From: Fidelibacterota bacterium
GTDB lineage: Bacteria; Marinisomatota; Marinisomatia; Marinisomatales; UBA1611
DNA length: 15,384 nucleotides
Direction: 5' to 3'
Assembly (NCBI GenBank): GCA_002722105.1
Contig: PBKF01000033.1
Span: 1 to 15,384 of the forward strand
Made by a program: the position numbers and the translations under genes. Below are positions 14,087 through 15,384 of this stretch, one piece after another. Position 1 is the first letter of the stretch, and every line of letters begins with the position of its first letter. The notes beneath the pieces are model-generated. The model did not search any database and was not told the DNA's origin. It saw nothing but the letters and a program-made list of their open reading frames with translations.

Positions 14087-15117
14087 TGAATTCTCGAAAA
14101 TATATATTTTACATTATTTTTATTTCATCGTACTTACTGGGTAAAACACCTATTGAGTATACCATCGGGATTACTGGTGGGTATGATAATAATGTTTTAC
14201 GATTTTCTACATATGAATTTGATGAAGCAGCACTTGATAATTCTCTCATGGGTGGTGCATCAACTTTTGACAGTTTTGTTTATAAATTACGATTATCAGG
14301 AAAAAAGTCTGTTTGGCATTCCAGAAGAAAAGATTTTTCCATAAATGGTTTTTACAGTTGGTCTGATTATCAAAATAACACTGAAAGAAAATATTGGAGT
14401 GGTGGACTGGATGCGATTTATAAATGGGGAAGTTATAAAAATATAAAATATTCTGTTAGACACTTAAATAGTTTTTATCTGAGACATTATATTAACCGTG
14501 ATATTAGCAATGATTTGCTAGCTCCTTGCTATTTTACCGATAGAAATCAAATTATTACAATCACACAAAAGATATTAAGAGAGTCCTGGATCAACCTAAG
14601 TACTGGCTATCTTCAACGATATTATGATAAACCATTTACGGAGTTTGATTTAGATATTCATTATATCAAAGGAAGGGTGAATTATAAGATTAAAAGGATA
14701 GGAACTATATCTTTTCAAATCAACCGTGGAAATGCAAAAAGTACATCTCATTTATCAACTGAGCGACCAAGTAGTTTTAATCGTTCCTATAACAATATGG
14801 AATGGTATATGCCAGTTAAAATACATAGAAATATTCCAATTGTTGATGAAATTGGTTTTTCAATACGTGAAGAATATAGAAAGTATGGAGCTGAAGACCC
14901 TGATGACCCGCTCCATGCAGGAAGAGATCACATAGATTCTAAATATGATGTATGGGTGAAAAAAGAGATATTTGAAGCAGTATCAGTTTTGTTTACAGGA
15001 AGATATAGAATTCGCACGACTGATTCAGCATATGAATGGGTAAAATATTTAAAAAGTTTTAATCAATTTCAATTTTGGTGCAAAATAGAATGGGATATGG
15101 TATATGATCGATATTAG
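14086..15117 (+). CDS. Predicted outer-membrane beta-barrel protein, pgs locus
   Basis: The 343-residue protein has an N-terminal signal (KYIFYIIFISSYLLG). The mature start contains GGYDNNVLRFS (31-41), a pattern common at the first strand of porin-like barrels. The rest alternates polar and aromatic residues in short strands (FSINGFYSWSDY, YWSGGLDAIYKWGSY, YKIKRIGTISFQINRG, VSVLFTGRYRIRTT) and ends in aromatic Tyr343, as outer-membrane proteins usually do. No named family is recognised. Strands are rich in Arg, Lys and Tyr, reminiscent of basic channels for anionic polymers such as AlgE, though that is an analogy. The ATG overlaps the previous stop (TAATG) and the end overlaps the next gene by 14 bases. 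The context suggests it passes or anchors the pgs polymer at the outer membrane. Alternatives are a general porin or an unrelated barrel. Confidence 0.65.
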   Translation: MNSRKYIFYIIFISSYLLGKTPIEYTIGITGGYDNNVLRFSTYEFDEAALDNSLMGGASTFDSFVYKLRLSGKKSVWHSRRKDFSINGFYSWSDYQNNTERKYWSGGLDAIYKWGSYKNIKYSVRHLNSFYLRHYINRDISNDLLAPCYFTDRNQIITITQKILRESWINLSTGYLQRYYDKPFTEFDLDIHYIKGRVNYKIKRIGTISFQINRGNAKSTSHLSTERPSSFNRSYNNMEWYMPVKIHRNIPIVDEIGFSIREEYRKYGAEDPDDPLHAGRDHIDSKYDVWVKKEIFEAVSVLFTGRYRIRTTDSAYEWVKYLKSFNQFQFWCKIEWDMVYDRY

Positions 15118-15384
15118 AAAACATTTTATAGCTGTTATTAGTATATTATTATTATTTGGGTGTATTGAACCTAATGTAGAAGATTTGTGGTCTGTAACAG
15201 AAGTTGAAGTATTAAATACAACAGGCTTTTCAAGAGATGTGGCCATTCACGGAAATACAGCTTTCATTGCTGCAGGACAATCAGGGATACAAATATGGAA
15301 TCTAAAAGATAAAATAAAACTGAGTGATTTCAGTGGGTATTATGAATTGGGATCCTTTTTGGAGTTTGATGATCTCTCACTTAT
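15104..15384 (+). CDS. LVIVD-type beta-propeller lipoprotein, N-terminal fragment
   Basis: This gene runs off the window end; 93 codons are visible. A signal sequence ends in a clear lipobox (L-F-G-C, Cys20). Residues about 38-70 read VLNTTGFSRDVAIHGNTAFIAAGQSGIQIWNL when joined, matching the 'DVa..G..aYvA.g..GL.iidi' pattern of LVIVD repeats, which build beta-propellers on cell-surface lipoproteins. It begins within the last codons of the beta-barrel gene (14-base overlap) with no obvious Shine-Dalgarno, so it is probably translated by coupling. Whether it belongs functionally to the pgs locus or is just the next gene cannot be told from the visible part. Confidence 0.7.
   Translation, partial: MIDIRKHFIAVISILLLFGCIEPNVEDLWSVTEVEVLNTTGFSRDVAIHGNTAFIAAGQSGIQIWNLKDKIKLSDFSGYYELGSFLEFDDLSL

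Noticed and set aside
13208..15117. Assigning the two genes after pgsW to named capsule-export families (Wza, AlgK/AlgE, PgaA)
   Set aside because: No family-specific motif is visible; only signal peptides, beta character and context support a role, so no symbol was given.

Overview
The window is AT-rich and densely packed. Every gene lies on the + strand, and no gap between genes exceeds 25 bases, so there is no intergenic stretch near 300 bases to describe. The content (secretin, lipoproteins, an outer-membrane beta-barrel, a gingipain-type protease with a dockerin) indicates a diderm bacterium. The style of several proteins recalls the Fibrobacteres-Chlorobi-Bacteroidetes side of the tree, and I suspect Candidatus Marinimicrobia/Neomarinimicrobiota (SAR406) or a relative. 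The style features are Asp/Gly-rich 'GLDGL...GEGDGEW' inserts, a C25 protease with an NGNGIAN-type Ig domain and terminal dockerin, and an LVIVD-type lipoprotein. That placement is inference from memory of such proteins, not a database result. I see no tRNA, rRNA, CRISPR, insertion sequence or convincing terminator.

Region 1 (1-6853) is a type II secretion / type IV pilus assembly block. In order it holds the 3' end of a secretin, a 977-residue lipoprotein built of tandem bacterial Ig-like (Big-1-like) domains, a GspE/PilB ATPase, a GspF/PilC inner-membrane platform protein, and a short prepilin peptidase that lacks the usual N-terminal methylase region. The genes are separated by 2-19 bases or overlap by 1 base. 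The large lipoprotein between secretin and ATPase is the unexpected member.

Region 2 (6862-10443) is one large secreted cysteine-protease-family protein. It has a signal peptide, gingipain-like propeptide, C25 domain, Ig-like domains, a NIDO-like beta domain and a type I dockerin. It starts 8 bases after the prepilin peptidase gene, so it may be a substrate of the upstream secretion machine. Its GHG catalytic-histidine motif reads G-Y-Y.

Region 3 (10469-15117) is a poly-gamma-glutamate locus. It contains PgsB (ligase), PgsC (membrane partner) and a PgsW-like membrane protein, then a Lys/Arg-rich periplasmic protein of two similar domains and a predicted outer-membrane beta-barrel. All adjacent pairs overlap (8, 8, 23 and 1 bases). 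The best-known Gram-positive partner PgsA/CapA is absent. The layout suggests a complete diderm synthesis-and-export route for an anionic gamma-glutamyl polymer: PgsB/C/W at the inner membrane, a basic periplasmic adaptor, and an outer-membrane channel. This is the most interesting system in the window.

Region 4 (15104-15384) is the 5' part of a lipoprotein resembling LVIVD beta-propeller proteins, cut off by the window edge.
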